Shown: piece by piece, positions 1 through 5,593 of the stretch
Numbering within the stretch: position 1 is the stretch's first letter
How the letters are laid out: every line of letters starts with the position of its first letter
Assembly: GCA_021161495.1 (NCBI GenBank)
Contig: JAGHAO010000007.1
Coordinates: 1-9,471 of the forward strand
DNA: 9,471 nt
Source: Caldisericaceae bacterium
Lineage (GTDB): Bacteria; Caldisericota; Caldisericia; Caldisericales; Caldisericaceae
Direction of reading: 5' to 3'
Notes under the pieces: generated by a model
What the model was told of the DNA's origin: nothing
The model's input: the letters and a program-made list of their open reading frames with translations, nothing else
Database searches by the model: none
Translations under genes and position numbers: made by a program

Positions 1-650
1 ACTACTTTATAATAAAGTTTTTCTGAGTTAGGATCCGGCGCAATACGTCCTTTGACACACATTATTTGCCTGCCAACCGGATTTGTTTTCCCAAACATTG
101 CTTCGCTCATCTCATGTGTTAGTATAATTGCGTTATCAGAGTCATTGTTAAAATAATGGCCATACTCTAAGGGTAATCCCAATTCTTTAAGGAAGCCAGG
201 TGGGACACTACTTGGCTGAACAAAAATTTTTTTAAAACTGAAAAATAGTGAAGGAGGAGGCAATAAAAATGCATCTTTTATGTAGGGCGATTTAATTAAA
301 TTATTGATATCGTCCTGGTTAAACATTTGGATTTTACTCCAGTCTAATGATTGGGGATATTCAAGAACCTTATTTGTGATAATAGATGCTAAATCTAACT
401 CTTTAGCGTAGCCAAGAAGCATTGTCCTGGGATCCTGTGCAATATCGTCCGTAATTTTTCTTGAATATATTTCTAATGGAGTTTCTATTTCTATTTTAAT
501 AAACGGTAAGAATGGAAGATTATTTGTTTCTCTATTTAAGTCTCTTTTGCTTCCGTCAAGCACAGAGAAAGAGAAGCTCGATGCAAAAAAGAAAAAGACA
601 AAAACCATAAACACAATAAGTATTCTCAACTTTCCAATTTTATGAAACAT
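1..650 (-). CDS. ABC transporter permease, MacB/FtsX-like, N-terminal part (runs off left edge)
   Basis: An uninterrupted minus-strand frame starts at ATG 650 and stays open to the window edge, giving 216 codons. The start has a strong ribosome binding site (AAGGAGGATAGCA before ATG). Residues 1-9 are basic, and residues 10-30 form one hydrophobic helix rich in Phe/Val/Ile. The rest seen is a long extracytoplasmic domain. Residues 158-199 fit the MacB periplasmic core pattern: a 'GLPLEYGHYF' turn, then 'AIILTHEMSEAMFG' and 'NPVGRQI', which resemble the family's 'VVLSESLAKRLFG..NPIGK' stretch. In this family, one helix, the outer domain and three further helices form a permease that works with a separate ATPase in peptide or antibiotic export, or as a mechanotransducer. 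The remaining helices and any ATPase would lie left of the window. It follows a secreted cysteine-rich peptide gene by 50 bases, so peptide export or self-protection is a reasonable guess. The substrate is unknown. Confidence 0.72.
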   Translation of the reverse strand, partial: MFHKIGKLRILIVFMVFVFFFFASSFSFSVLDGSKRDLNRETNNLPFLPFIKIEIETPLEIYSRKITDDIAQDPRTMLLGYAKELDLASIITNKVLEYPQSLDWSKIQMFNQDDINNLIKSPYIKDAFLLPPPSLFFSFKKIFVQPSSVPPGFLKELGLPLEYGHYFNNDSDNAIILTHEMSEAMFGKTNPVGRQIMCVKGRIAPDPNSEKLYYKV

Positions 651-680
651 TGCTATCCTCCTTCACTCTAGCCGTGATTT

Positions 681-709
681 ATTATACCATCTTACTAAAT
701 TTAACAGAA
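681..709 (-). promoter_or_regulatory. Putative promoter of the permease gene
   Basis: On the minus strand a consensus TATAAT (681-686) is preceded by TGG, making an extended -10 element. The -35 region (about 704-709, TTCTGT) is poor. Predicted transcription would begin near 675, leaving about 25 bases before ATG 650 with the ribosome binding site inside. The element is flanked by the inverted arms GTGATTT (674-680) and AAATCAC (708-714), which could be an operator, though 7-base arms can occur by chance. Confidence 0.4.
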
Positions 710-970
710 ATCACAGCAGCCAGTTCTGTCCATTACTACACATTGTTGAATAAACTGTCCATAACTTAGTATACCTTCCCATGCATGTCCGCCTCTTCCA
801 TGATAAGGTATAACGCAATCGCGGGCACTTCCTCCACAGTTGTAAGAAGGGCTAGGATCAAGAGTACATTTAGTGGCATATGCTACCGATTTTGTTGTGA
901 GTAACAAAGGTGCCAAAAGTGTAACAATAATAAGAATGAGAGCGATACAAGTAACCATAAATTTAGACAT
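701..970 (-). CDS. Secreted cysteine-rich small peptide precursor (unrecognised family)
   Basis: The preferred start is ATG 970, giving 89 residues. The frame is open back to ATG 1078 (125 residues), but that upstream ATG has no ribosome binding site, whereas a good promoter (TTGAGA-N18-TATTAT, 992-1021) lies inside the extension and AGGGT precedes ATG 970. From 970 the protein begins with a classical Sec signal: a short basic start, a hydrophobic core (about residues 5-24) and 'SVAYA' before Thr33, a type I signal peptidase site. The predicted mature peptide is about 57 residues with seven cysteines (residues 35, 45, 52, 77, 85, 86 and 89 of the precursor), ending in C-C-x-x-C at the very C-terminus, and with a Gly/His/Trp-containing middle. 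An odd cysteine number and a terminal cysteine cluster suggest disulfides, metal binding or maturation. I do not recognise the family. Neighbours are a small membrane protein upstream and an ABC permease downstream. A bacteriocin-like or signalling peptide is possible, not shown. Confidence 0.6.
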   Translation of the reverse strand: MSKFMVTCIALILIIVTLLAPLLLTTKSVAYATKCTLDPSPSYNCGGSARDCVIPYHGRGGHAWEGILSYGQFIQQCVVMDRTGCCDFC

Positions 971-991
971 GGCTTTTACCCTGTGTATTTT

Positions 992-1021
992 ATAATAAAT
1001 CCGATTTTCAAATTTTCTCAA
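992..1021 (-). promoter_or_regulatory. Putative promoter of the cysteine-rich peptide gene
   Basis: On the minus strand TTGAGA (1016-1021) and TATTAT (992-997) are separated by 18 bases; each matches the sigma-70 consensus at five of six positions. The predicted transcript would start near 985, about 15 bases before ATG 970, and would exclude the 36 extra N-terminal codons of the longer reading frame. This supports the shorter start. Confidence 0.45.
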
Positions 1022-1141
1022 AAATTGTTTTGCATTGCTTTGGGTATTTTTAAAAATCATTTTAGCAGGGTCACGCATATGAAATATAAAAACGATTCCG
1101 GAATTTTAATCGGCATTGCAACCGGCCTGTAAAAATATACT

Positions 1142-1423
1142 CTAATCTCCTTTATAAGAGTTCAGATCATTATTTCCGACATACGAATATTTTGAGTGGT
1201 TAAAGTGTGGCACGAAGATACCCAAGGAGAAAGCAAAGGATACGGCCCACCAATATTTACTCGGAATAAATTTGTAATTAATGCCGAAAATTAAGGCTGC
1301 CGAAATAACAGCTGATAAAATCAAAAGCAGTTTTTTGTTAGGATCCTTCGCTCTGCGAGCCAGCATAAAAAATAAACTACCTGAAAGGGATAATGCAGTG
1401 TCAGATAATATTATAACAAACAT
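1142..1423 (-). CDS. Small membrane protein with about three transmembrane helices, unknown function
   Basis: This 93-residue protein starts at ATG 1423, behind a very strong ribosome binding site (AAGGAGGTGGATT before ATG), which argues that it is a genuine gene. Hydrophobic stretches lie at about residues 2-22, 32-49 and 57-73. They are separated by a basic loop (RRAKDPNKK, 23-31) and a short Lys/Pro loop, followed by a polar tail rich in Asn and Tyr. I recognise no family motif. It is the first of three small minus-strand genes, and the cysteine-rich secreted peptide starts downstream of it. A small polytopic protein next to a secreted peptide is a common arrangement for immunity or processing-helper proteins, but nothing in the sequence shows that role directly. 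The alternative is an unrelated small integral membrane protein. Its own promoter is likely at 1443-1471. Confidence 0.6.
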   Translation of the reverse strand: MFVIILSDTALSLSGSLFFMLARRAKDPNKKLLLILSAVISAALIFGINYKFIPSKYWWAVSFAFSLGIFVPHFNHSKYSYVGNNDLNSYKGD

Positions 1424-1442
1424 AATCCACCTCCTTGAGGAA

Positions 1443-1471
1443 AGTATACTACGAAATTTTAAAAATGAAAA
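1443..1471 (-). promoter_or_regulatory. Putative promoter of the small membrane protein gene
   Basis: On the minus strand TTTTCA (1466-1471) and TATACT (1443-1448) are spaced by 17 bases. The -10 matches consensus at five of six positions. The predicted start, near 1436, falls at the first base of the ribosome binding site (1431-1436), giving a leader of only about 13 bases. Confidence 0.4.
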
Positions 1472-1802
1472 AACTACGGGTTAAATTTTTGTTTAAAAAT
1501 TTGCAAATACGGGATAACTCCGAGTACATTCGTTAAATAAAACAGAGATTGGATTACATAATCCACTTTTTAACATAATAAGTCCGAAAAAAAGGCATAA
1601 ACGTCGGATTTTTCGGCATATACTCTTAGAAAGTCTTTAAAGGGTTAAATACGCGAAATTTTATTCGGGGGTATATTTATAACGAAATCATCGATTTTTG
1701 CTTCTAAAATGCAAATAAATGCTATGTTTTTTCTCAGTGTTTATCGGGTTTTCTTAGGGGTGGAACGAAAGAATGCGGGTTTGTTGATTTATAACCTGAA
1801 AC
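1472..1802. other. Non-coding A/T-rich stretch with small hairpins
   Basis: No convincing gene is visible here; a plus-strand frame from 1709 lacks a ribosome binding site. The stretch holds a perfect A/T hairpin (AAATTTTT at 1483-1490 and AAAAATTT at 1495-1502), an inverted repeat GGATT/AATCC (1551-1564) and a longer inverted repeat CCGAAAAA (1584-1591) with TTTTTCGG (1609-1616). The last has a 17-base loop. None is a clear intrinsic terminator. Confidence 0.4.
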
Positions 1803-1925
1803 TCATAATTGAAGAAACCCTTTATTTAGGCCAAACTCAATTTTCCGATTTTTCGAAGGCAAAAGTGAAATTTCAAAAAATATCCCGCAAACCGCATAAC
1901 TTCGTAAAGAGCGTCTATTCATCAT
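1803..1925 (-). CDS. Possible 40-residue small ORF with strong ribosome binding site
   Basis: On the minus strand GGAGGAAAGC precedes two consecutive ATG codons (1925 and 1922). The frame runs 40 codons to TGA at 1803-1805. The product would start M-M-N-R-R-S-L-R and is basic, with one cysteine (residue 13) and a short hydrophobic patch (residues 14-21). It matches nothing I recognise. The ribosome binding site sits directly beside a 39-base palindrome (1936-1974), which could be its regulatory hairpin or an upstream terminator. It could equally be chance, or a decayed remnant in a repeat-rich region, so I rate it low. Confidence 0.25.
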   Translation of the reverse strand: MMNRRSLRSYAVCGIFFEISLLPSKNRKIEFGLNKGFLQL

Positions 1926-1935
1926 GCTTTCCTCC

Positions 1936-1974
1936 AAAATGTCCGGTTCGTACCTGGTACTGAGCGGACATTTT
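1936..1974. other. 39-base near-perfect palindrome, possible bidirectional terminator or RNA hairpin
   Basis: The arms AAAATGTCCG (1936-1945) and CGGACATTTT (1965-1974) pair perfectly. An inner GTACC/GGTAC pair (1950-1954 and 1956-1960) shares the same centre at 1955, so the whole element folds as one long hairpin with a small internal loop. On the plus strand a run of five T (1971-1975) ends the stem, and on the minus strand four T end it (the complement of 1936-1939). Either could terminate transcription. On the minus strand it is followed at once by GGAGG and a start codon. Confidence 0.5.
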
Positions 1975-1980
1975 TGTCTC

Positions 1981-2460
1981 GTCGCCCTGAGGTGTATTTA
2001 CTCAAGGTCTTCAATTCGAGGGAACACATTTCCCTCGAAACTTCTATTGAAAGACGAGGTCCTGAAATAAATGCTCGCCTTCGGTGAGGAAAGGAGTGCA
2101 GGATGAGTTTTTGTTATCGTCCTGAAATGTCCCCCCTCCTGTCACCCTGAGATGTCGTAACTCAGGGTCTCGTTTTTTAGTTCCTTTGTCGGAGTATACT
2201 TCCAAAGCAACAAATACGAGATTCTTCGTCACTCACTTCGTTCGTTCCTCGAGAATGACAGGATACAAAACAAGATCCTGAAACAAGTGCAGGGTGACGA
2301 CTTTGAGGTCCTGAAATGAGTGCTCGCCTTCGGCGAAGAAAGAATAGACTCTGAAACAATCCTGAAATAAATTCAGGACATGGTTCAAAGTGACAAATAC
2401 GAGATCCTGAAATAAATTCAGAGTGGCAAAATGAAGATTTGAAACAAGGTCGGGTTATTA
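1981..2460. repeat. Cluster of dispersed intergenic repeat units ('CHSERSEES'-type) with hairpins
   Basis: Related short units recur in this stretch. A 36-base unit at 2056-2091 (starting GAGGTCCTGAAATAAATGC) recurs at 2305-2340 with four differences. Further units of the form 'GATCCTGAAA(C/T)AA..TCAGG' start near 2274, 2359 and 2404. 'GTC(A/G)CCCTGAG' units start at 1981 and 2141. Internal hairpins include a perfect 10-base stem (2015-2024 with 2030-2039), an 8-base stem ACCCTGAG/CTCAGGGT (2144-2151 with 2161-2168) and a 7-base stem TCCTGAA/TTCAGGA (2360-2366 with 2372-2378). The minus-strand translation around 2215-2265 reads CHSRGTNEVSDEESRI, close to the 'CHSERSEESRI' translation seen for dispersed palindromic repeats in many bacterial genomes. 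No gene is supported here. The hairpins lie just past the end of mutM and might stop its transcript. Confidence 0.65.
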
Positions 2461-2469
2461 TGGGAATTA

Positions 2470-3288
2470 TTACTTTTGGCAGTTCGGACAGTAAAAAGAC
2501 ATACGGCCGTTTATTTTGACGGATTCAATGGAACCTTTGCATCTCATACAGGGCTTACCGGCGCGTTTATGCACTTTGAAGTGTTTGTGATACTCTCCTT
2601 TTTTGCCGTTTAGGTGGACAAATGTGAGTTCACTCGCTCCTCCGAAACTTTCCGCTTCCTTGAATATCTTTTTCATAGATGCCAAAATTTTCTCGGCTTC
2701 TTCCTGCGTAATGTCTCCGCATTTCCTCAAAGGAGAAATACCTGCTTCGAACAGGATTTCATCGGAATACGCATTTCCTATGCCGGAGATTATTGACTGA
2801 TCCATTAAGACTTGCTTCACTTTTTTCTTTTTATTTTTCTCGAATATTTTTAGAAGTTTCTCCGCGGTAAGTTCCGAACTCATCGCATCTATTCCTAATT
2901 TCTTCAAAGAAGGATCGTTAAATACGTCGCTACTTTTCAAAACTTTTACAAAACCGCCGCGCATAATTCCGTTTATCGATAGGCACGTTCCGTCCTCAAA
3001 CAAAAATCCGACCTGCACTTTTTTGGTATCGCACCCTTCGGTGAGTTTCATAAAACCGGTAAGCAAAAAATGTATGGCAACGGATACTCCTTCGGAAAGG
3101 TCGATAATGAGGACTTTACCTTTTCTTCTTGCACCGACAATTTCCTTACCTTTTACGAGCGAGGAAAATTCATCCTCGCTCGTGTTCAAAAGGGTTTCTT
3201 TGTTTATTACGACTTCTTTTATTTTCTTGCCTTTGAGAAGATTCGATATTTCTTTTCTTAAAATCTCTATCTCGACTATTTCAGGCAT
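2470..3288 (-). CDS. mutM: Fpg/Nei-family DNA glycosylase/AP lyase (MutM-like, divergent)
   Basis: This 272-residue protein has the usual length of a formamidopyrimidine-DNA glycosylase, which removes oxidised bases such as 8-oxoguanine or FapyG and nicks the abasic site. It starts M-P-E, giving the catalytic Pro2 nucleophile and Glu3. Lys58 in 'RRKGKVLII' matches the conserved catalytic Lys. 'GIGNAYSDEILF' (about residues 169-180) is the helix-two-turn-helix motif with its DNA-binding Asn. The C-terminus has a zinc finger (C-x2-C, 16 residues, C-x2-C) with the conserved 'NGR' Arg. It is divergent in the lesion-probing parts: the usual HLGMSG is HFLLTG (73-78), and the usual DPRRFG loop reads GIMRGG (107-112), so the Met and Phe that intercalate into DNA are missing. 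MutM is the best name, but Nei-like specificity cannot be excluded. It follows eno by five bases with no ribosome binding site, so it is probably co-transcribed and translationally coupled. Confidence 0.88.
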   Translation of the reverse strand: MPEIVEIEILRKEISNLLKGKKIKEVVINKETLLNTSEDEFSSLVKGKEIVGARRKGKVLIIDLSEGVSVAIHFLLTGFMKLTEGCDTKKVQVGFLFEDGTCLSINGIMRGGFVKVLKSSDVFNDPSLKKLGIDAMSSELTAEKLLKIFEKNKKKKVKQVLMDQSIISGIGNAYSDEILFEAGISPLRKCGDITQEEAEKILASMKKIFKEAESFGGASELTFVHLNGKKGEYHKHFKVHKRAGKPCMRCKGSIESVKINGRMSFYCPNCQK

Positions 3289-3293
3289 AATTT

Positions 3294-4583
3294 TTAACGA
3301 TTGGAAAAGTTCCTGAAAATATCCTTTCCCGCATACCTTGCAGCGGTGCCGAGTTCTTCTTCAATTCTCATAAGTTGGTTGTATTTTTCGACGCGTTCAA
3401 TCCTTGCCGGCGCCCCGCTCTTAATCTGCCCGATGTTCATACCTACGACAAAGTCGGAGATGAATGTATCCGCGGTTTCCCCGGACCTGTGCGACACAAC
3501 CTGAGTAAAGCCTGCACTCTTTGCAAGGTTTATGGTTTCCATCGTTTCCGTTAATGTCCCTATCTGGTTGAGTTTTATAAGGATGGAATTGGAGGCTTTC
3601 AGTTCGATTCCTCTTTGAAGGCGTTTGATATTGGTGACGTAAATATCATCGCCTACGAGCTGAATTTTTTTGCCGAGCCTTTCTTCCAGTTTCACCCATC
3701 CGTCCCAGTCTTCTTCGAAAAGTCCGTCTTCAATGGAAATCATCGGGTATTTTTCAACGAGCATTTCGTAGTAATCAATCATCTCTTCCGAAGTTCTTTC
3801 TTTTCCTTCGAATACGTATTTTTTCTTTTCTTCATCATAGAAATAAGAAGGAGCTGCATCAATTCCGACGTAAACATCTTCTTTCGGTTTGTATCCCGCT
3901 TCTTCTATCGCCCTTACGATATATTTAATTGCGTCTTCGCTCGTTTTCAGGTGAGGCGCAAACCCTCCTTCGTCTCCCACGCTCACGACAAATCCGTCTT
4001 TCTTTAACAGGTTTTTAAGCGTGTGGTAAATTTCCGCACCGTATCTCAGTGCTTCCCTGAAACTCGGGGCGCCCGCAGGGATAAGCAAGAATTCCTGAAT
4101 ATCAATCCCTGAGTCGGAGTGTTTCCCTCCGTTCAAAACATTGAACTGCGGAACGGGAAGCAGAGTTCCGTTAATCCCGCCGATGTATCTGTAAAGAGGA
4201 ATTCCGTATTCTTCTGCTGTGGCACGTGCAACTGCAAGAGATACGCCCAAGATCGCATTTGCACCTAATTTGGATTTGTTCGGCGTTCCGTCGAGTTCGA
4301 TCATTGCCTCGTCAATTGCCGCCTGGTCTTCGGAAAGCATCCCCACAATTTTCTCCGCAATCGGGCCGTTTACATTTTCAACAGCCTTTAAAACGCCTTT
4401 TCCGCCGAAACGGGATTTGTCGCCGTCTCTCAGTTCAACCGCTTCGTGCTCGCCGGTCGATGCGCCGGAAGGAACGTCAGCCCTTGCCGTTATGCCGCTT
4501 TCGAGGGTAACTTCCACTTCAACGGTGGGGTTTCCTCTGGAATCGAGAATTTCTCTTCCTTGAATCGCTATTATTTCACTCAT
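3294..4583 (-). CDS. eno: Enolase (phosphopyruvate hydratase)
   Basis: The 429-residue protein interconverts 2-phosphoglycerate and phosphoenolpyruvate in glycolysis/gluconeogenesis, is Mg-dependent and is normally cytosolic. All active-site elements are visible: the mobile loop 'GASTGEHEAVELRDGD' (40-55), Glu164 in 'DIQEF', Glu205 in 'VGDEGGFAP' (acid/base), the metal ligands Asp242, Glu285 ('SIEDGLFEEDW') and Asp312 ('VGDDIYVTN'), Lys337 in 'ILIKLNQIGT' (catalytic base), the 'SHRSGET' signature with His365 and Arg366, and Lys388 near 'GQIKSGAPAR'. Length and order match bacterial enolases with no gaps. The start is ATG 4583 behind TAGGAGGTAATT. A strong promoter lies at 4628-4655, in the 86-base gap after recR, so eno heads its own unit with mutM behind it. 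Confidence 0.98.
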   Translation of the reverse strand: MSEIIAIQGREILDSRGNPTVEVEVTLESGITARADVPSGASTGEHEAVELRDGDKSRFGGKGVLKAVENVNGPIAEKIVGMLSEDQAAIDEAMIELDGTPNKSKLGANAILGVSLAVARATAEEYGIPLYRYIGGINGTLLPVPQFNVLNGGKHSDSGIDIQEFLLIPAGAPSFREALRYGAEIYHTLKNLLKKDGFVVSVGDEGGFAPHLKTSEDAIKYIVRAIEEAGYKPKEDVYVGIDAAPSYFYDEEKKKYVFEGKERTSEEMIDYYEMLVEKYPMISIEDGLFEEDWDGWVKLEERLGKKIQLVGDDIYVTNIKRLQRGIELKASNSILIKLNQIGTLTETMETINLAKSAGFTQVVSHRSGETADTFISDFVVGMNIGQIKSGAPARIERVEKYNQLMRIEEELGTAARYAGKDIFRNFSNR

Positions 4584-4627
4584 AATTACCTCCTATAGAT
4601 TAAATTTCTTTTCATTGCAACCAAATT

Positions 4628-4655
4628 ATTATAGCATTTTTTGGCAAATTTTTAA
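4628..4655 (-). promoter_or_regulatory. Promoter of eno-mutM (extended -10)
   Basis: On the minus strand a perfect TATAAT (4628-4633) is preceded by TGC (4634-4636), forming an extended -10. TTAAAA (4650-4655) lies 16 bases upstream as a partial -35. Transcription would start near 4621, giving a leader of about 38 bases that carries the ribosome binding site of eno. This is the best-scoring promoter by eye in the window. Confidence 0.6.
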
Positions 4656-4669
4656 CCGCTTTCCGAGAT

Positions 4670-5272
4670 TTACGTGATTTCTTTCCTGTCTTTAAGAGCC
4701 ATTGTGAGTGTAACGGAATCGACGAAATCTATTTCCGTGCCTTTCGGCAAACCTGTTGCAATGCGGGTGATTTTTATGCCGTATGGTTTCAAAAGTTTCG
4801 TAATGTATAAACTCGTGATGTCTCCGTTAAAATTCGGGTTCATTGCCAGAATTACTTCTTTAACATTGCCTTTTGCTACTCTTTCCACAAGTTCTTTAAT
4901 TCTCAAATCTTCGACGGAAACATGGTTCATCGGGTCAATCCTTCCGTGTAGCACGTGATAAACGCCTTTGTATTCTCCGCTTTTTTCAATTGCATACAGG
5001 TCCCGCACTTCCTCCACCACGCAAACAATTGAGTGGTCCCTTTCCGAATCCGCACATATGTCGCATATCTCTTTGTCTGTAAGGTTAAAACAAATCGGGC
5101 ACAGATGCAAATTTTCTTTTGCCTCGTTAATTGCGGAAACAAGCCTATCCACCCGGCTTTTCTCCATAGAAACAATGTGCAGAGCAATTCGCTCCGCACT
5201 TTTAGGCCCTATGCCGGGCAGTTTTTGGATTTCCTCTATAAGACGCTCGACTTTTTTCGGGAAACCGCTCAT
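4670..5272 (-). CDS. recR: Recombination mediator protein RecR
   Basis: The 200-residue protein has the normal RecR length. RecR acts with RecF and RecO to load RecA on SSB-coated single-stranded gaps in recombinational repair. Domains in order: an N-terminal helix-hairpin-helix (about 10-30, 'LPGIGPKSAERIALHI'), a zinc finger with Cys58, Cys61, Cys70 and Cys73, a Toprim domain (about 81-175, beginning 'VCVVEEVRDLYAIE' and including 'NPNFNGDITSLYI'), and the C-terminal 'TRIATGLPKGTEIDFVD' and 'TLTMAL' segments that in RecR support ring assembly. Its ATG follows the ybaB stop directly (TAAATG) with only a weak GGGA upstream, so translation is probably coupled to ybaB. The dnaX-ybaB-recR order is widely conserved in bacteria. 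Confidence 0.97.
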   Translation of the reverse strand: MSGFPKKVERLIEEIQKLPGIGPKSAERIALHIVSMEKSRVDRLVSAINEAKENLHLCPICFNLTDKEICDICADSERDHSIVCVVEEVRDLYAIEKSGEYKGVYHVLHGRIDPMNHVSVEDLRIKELVERVAKGNVKEVILAMNPNFNGDITSLYITKLLKPYGIKITRIATGLPKGTEIDFVDSVTLTMALKDRKEIT

Positions 5273-5593
5273 TTAATTCGGGAATCCCAACCCGGGAATG
5301 CCGCCCAACCCTCCTATTTCCGCAAATTTTTCCTGTGCGATTTTTTTCGCTTTGTCCTGCGCTTCTCTTATCGCCGCAACAATCATATCTTCAAGCATTT
5401 CTTTCTCATCTTTGTCGATTACATCCTCATCGATTTCCACGGAAATAACGTCCAGTTTTCCGGAAACAACCGCTTTAACGGCGCCTCCGCCTGCAAATCC
5501 CTCGACTCTTGTTTCTGCCAATTCCTTTTCTATTTCTTCCATTTTTTTCTGAAGTTCCTGCGCTTTTCTCATTAAATCGTTAAGATTTCTCAT
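5273..5593 (-). CDS. ybaB: YbaB/EbfC family nucleoid-associated DNA-binding protein
   Basis: The chosen start is ATG 5593, giving 106 residues (M-R-N-L-N-D-L-M-R-K). An ATG at 5617 would add eight residues, but the AGGAGG ribosome binding site lies inside that extension, nine bases before 5593. The protein has the family layout: an N-terminal coiled-coil helix with 'MRKAQELQKKMEEIEKEL', a small sheet around 'GGGAVKAVVSGKLDVISVEID', a second helix containing 'LEDMIVAAIREAQDKAKK' and a Gly/Pro-rich tail (GGLGGIPGLGFPN). YbaB/EbfC forms dimers that bind DNA and is linked to nucleoid structure and RecFOR-related repair. The start overlaps the end of dnaX by 14 bases, and the stop abuts recR, so all three genes are likely one transcript. 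Confidence 0.95.
   Translation of the reverse strand: MRNLNDLMRKAQELQKKMEEIEKELAETRVEGFAGGGAVKAVVSGKLDVISVEIDEDVIDKDEKEMLEDMIVAAIREAQDKAKKIAQEKFAEIGGLGGIPGLGFPN

Noticed and set aside
1584..1616. Inverted repeat CCGAAAAA/TTTTTCGG as an intrinsic terminator
   Set aside because: The stem is mostly A-T, the loop is 17 bases and no gene ends nearby, so I list it only as a hairpin.
1709..1963. Plus-strand 84-residue reading frame
   Set aside because: It has no ribosome binding site or recognisable domain, and its end runs into the 39-base palindrome. It is better seen as a chance frame opposite the small minus-strand ORF.
2044..2359. Two minus-strand frames of 60-62 residues with 'RDPELRH' and 'CHSRGTNEV' segments
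   Set aside because: Their sequences are translations of the dispersed repeat units, and neither start has a convincing ribosome binding site.
1981..2460. CRISPR array
   Set aside because: The repeats are of several types, irregularly spaced and partly palindromic, without regular unique spacers.
3615..4007. Plus-strand 130-residue frame inside eno
   Set aside because: It is antisense to a fully conserved enolase, has Phe-rich low-quality composition and matches no family.
5033..5575. Plus-strand 180-residue frame across recR and ybaB
   Set aside because: It is antisense to two well-supported genes and has Phe/Arg-rich shadow composition.
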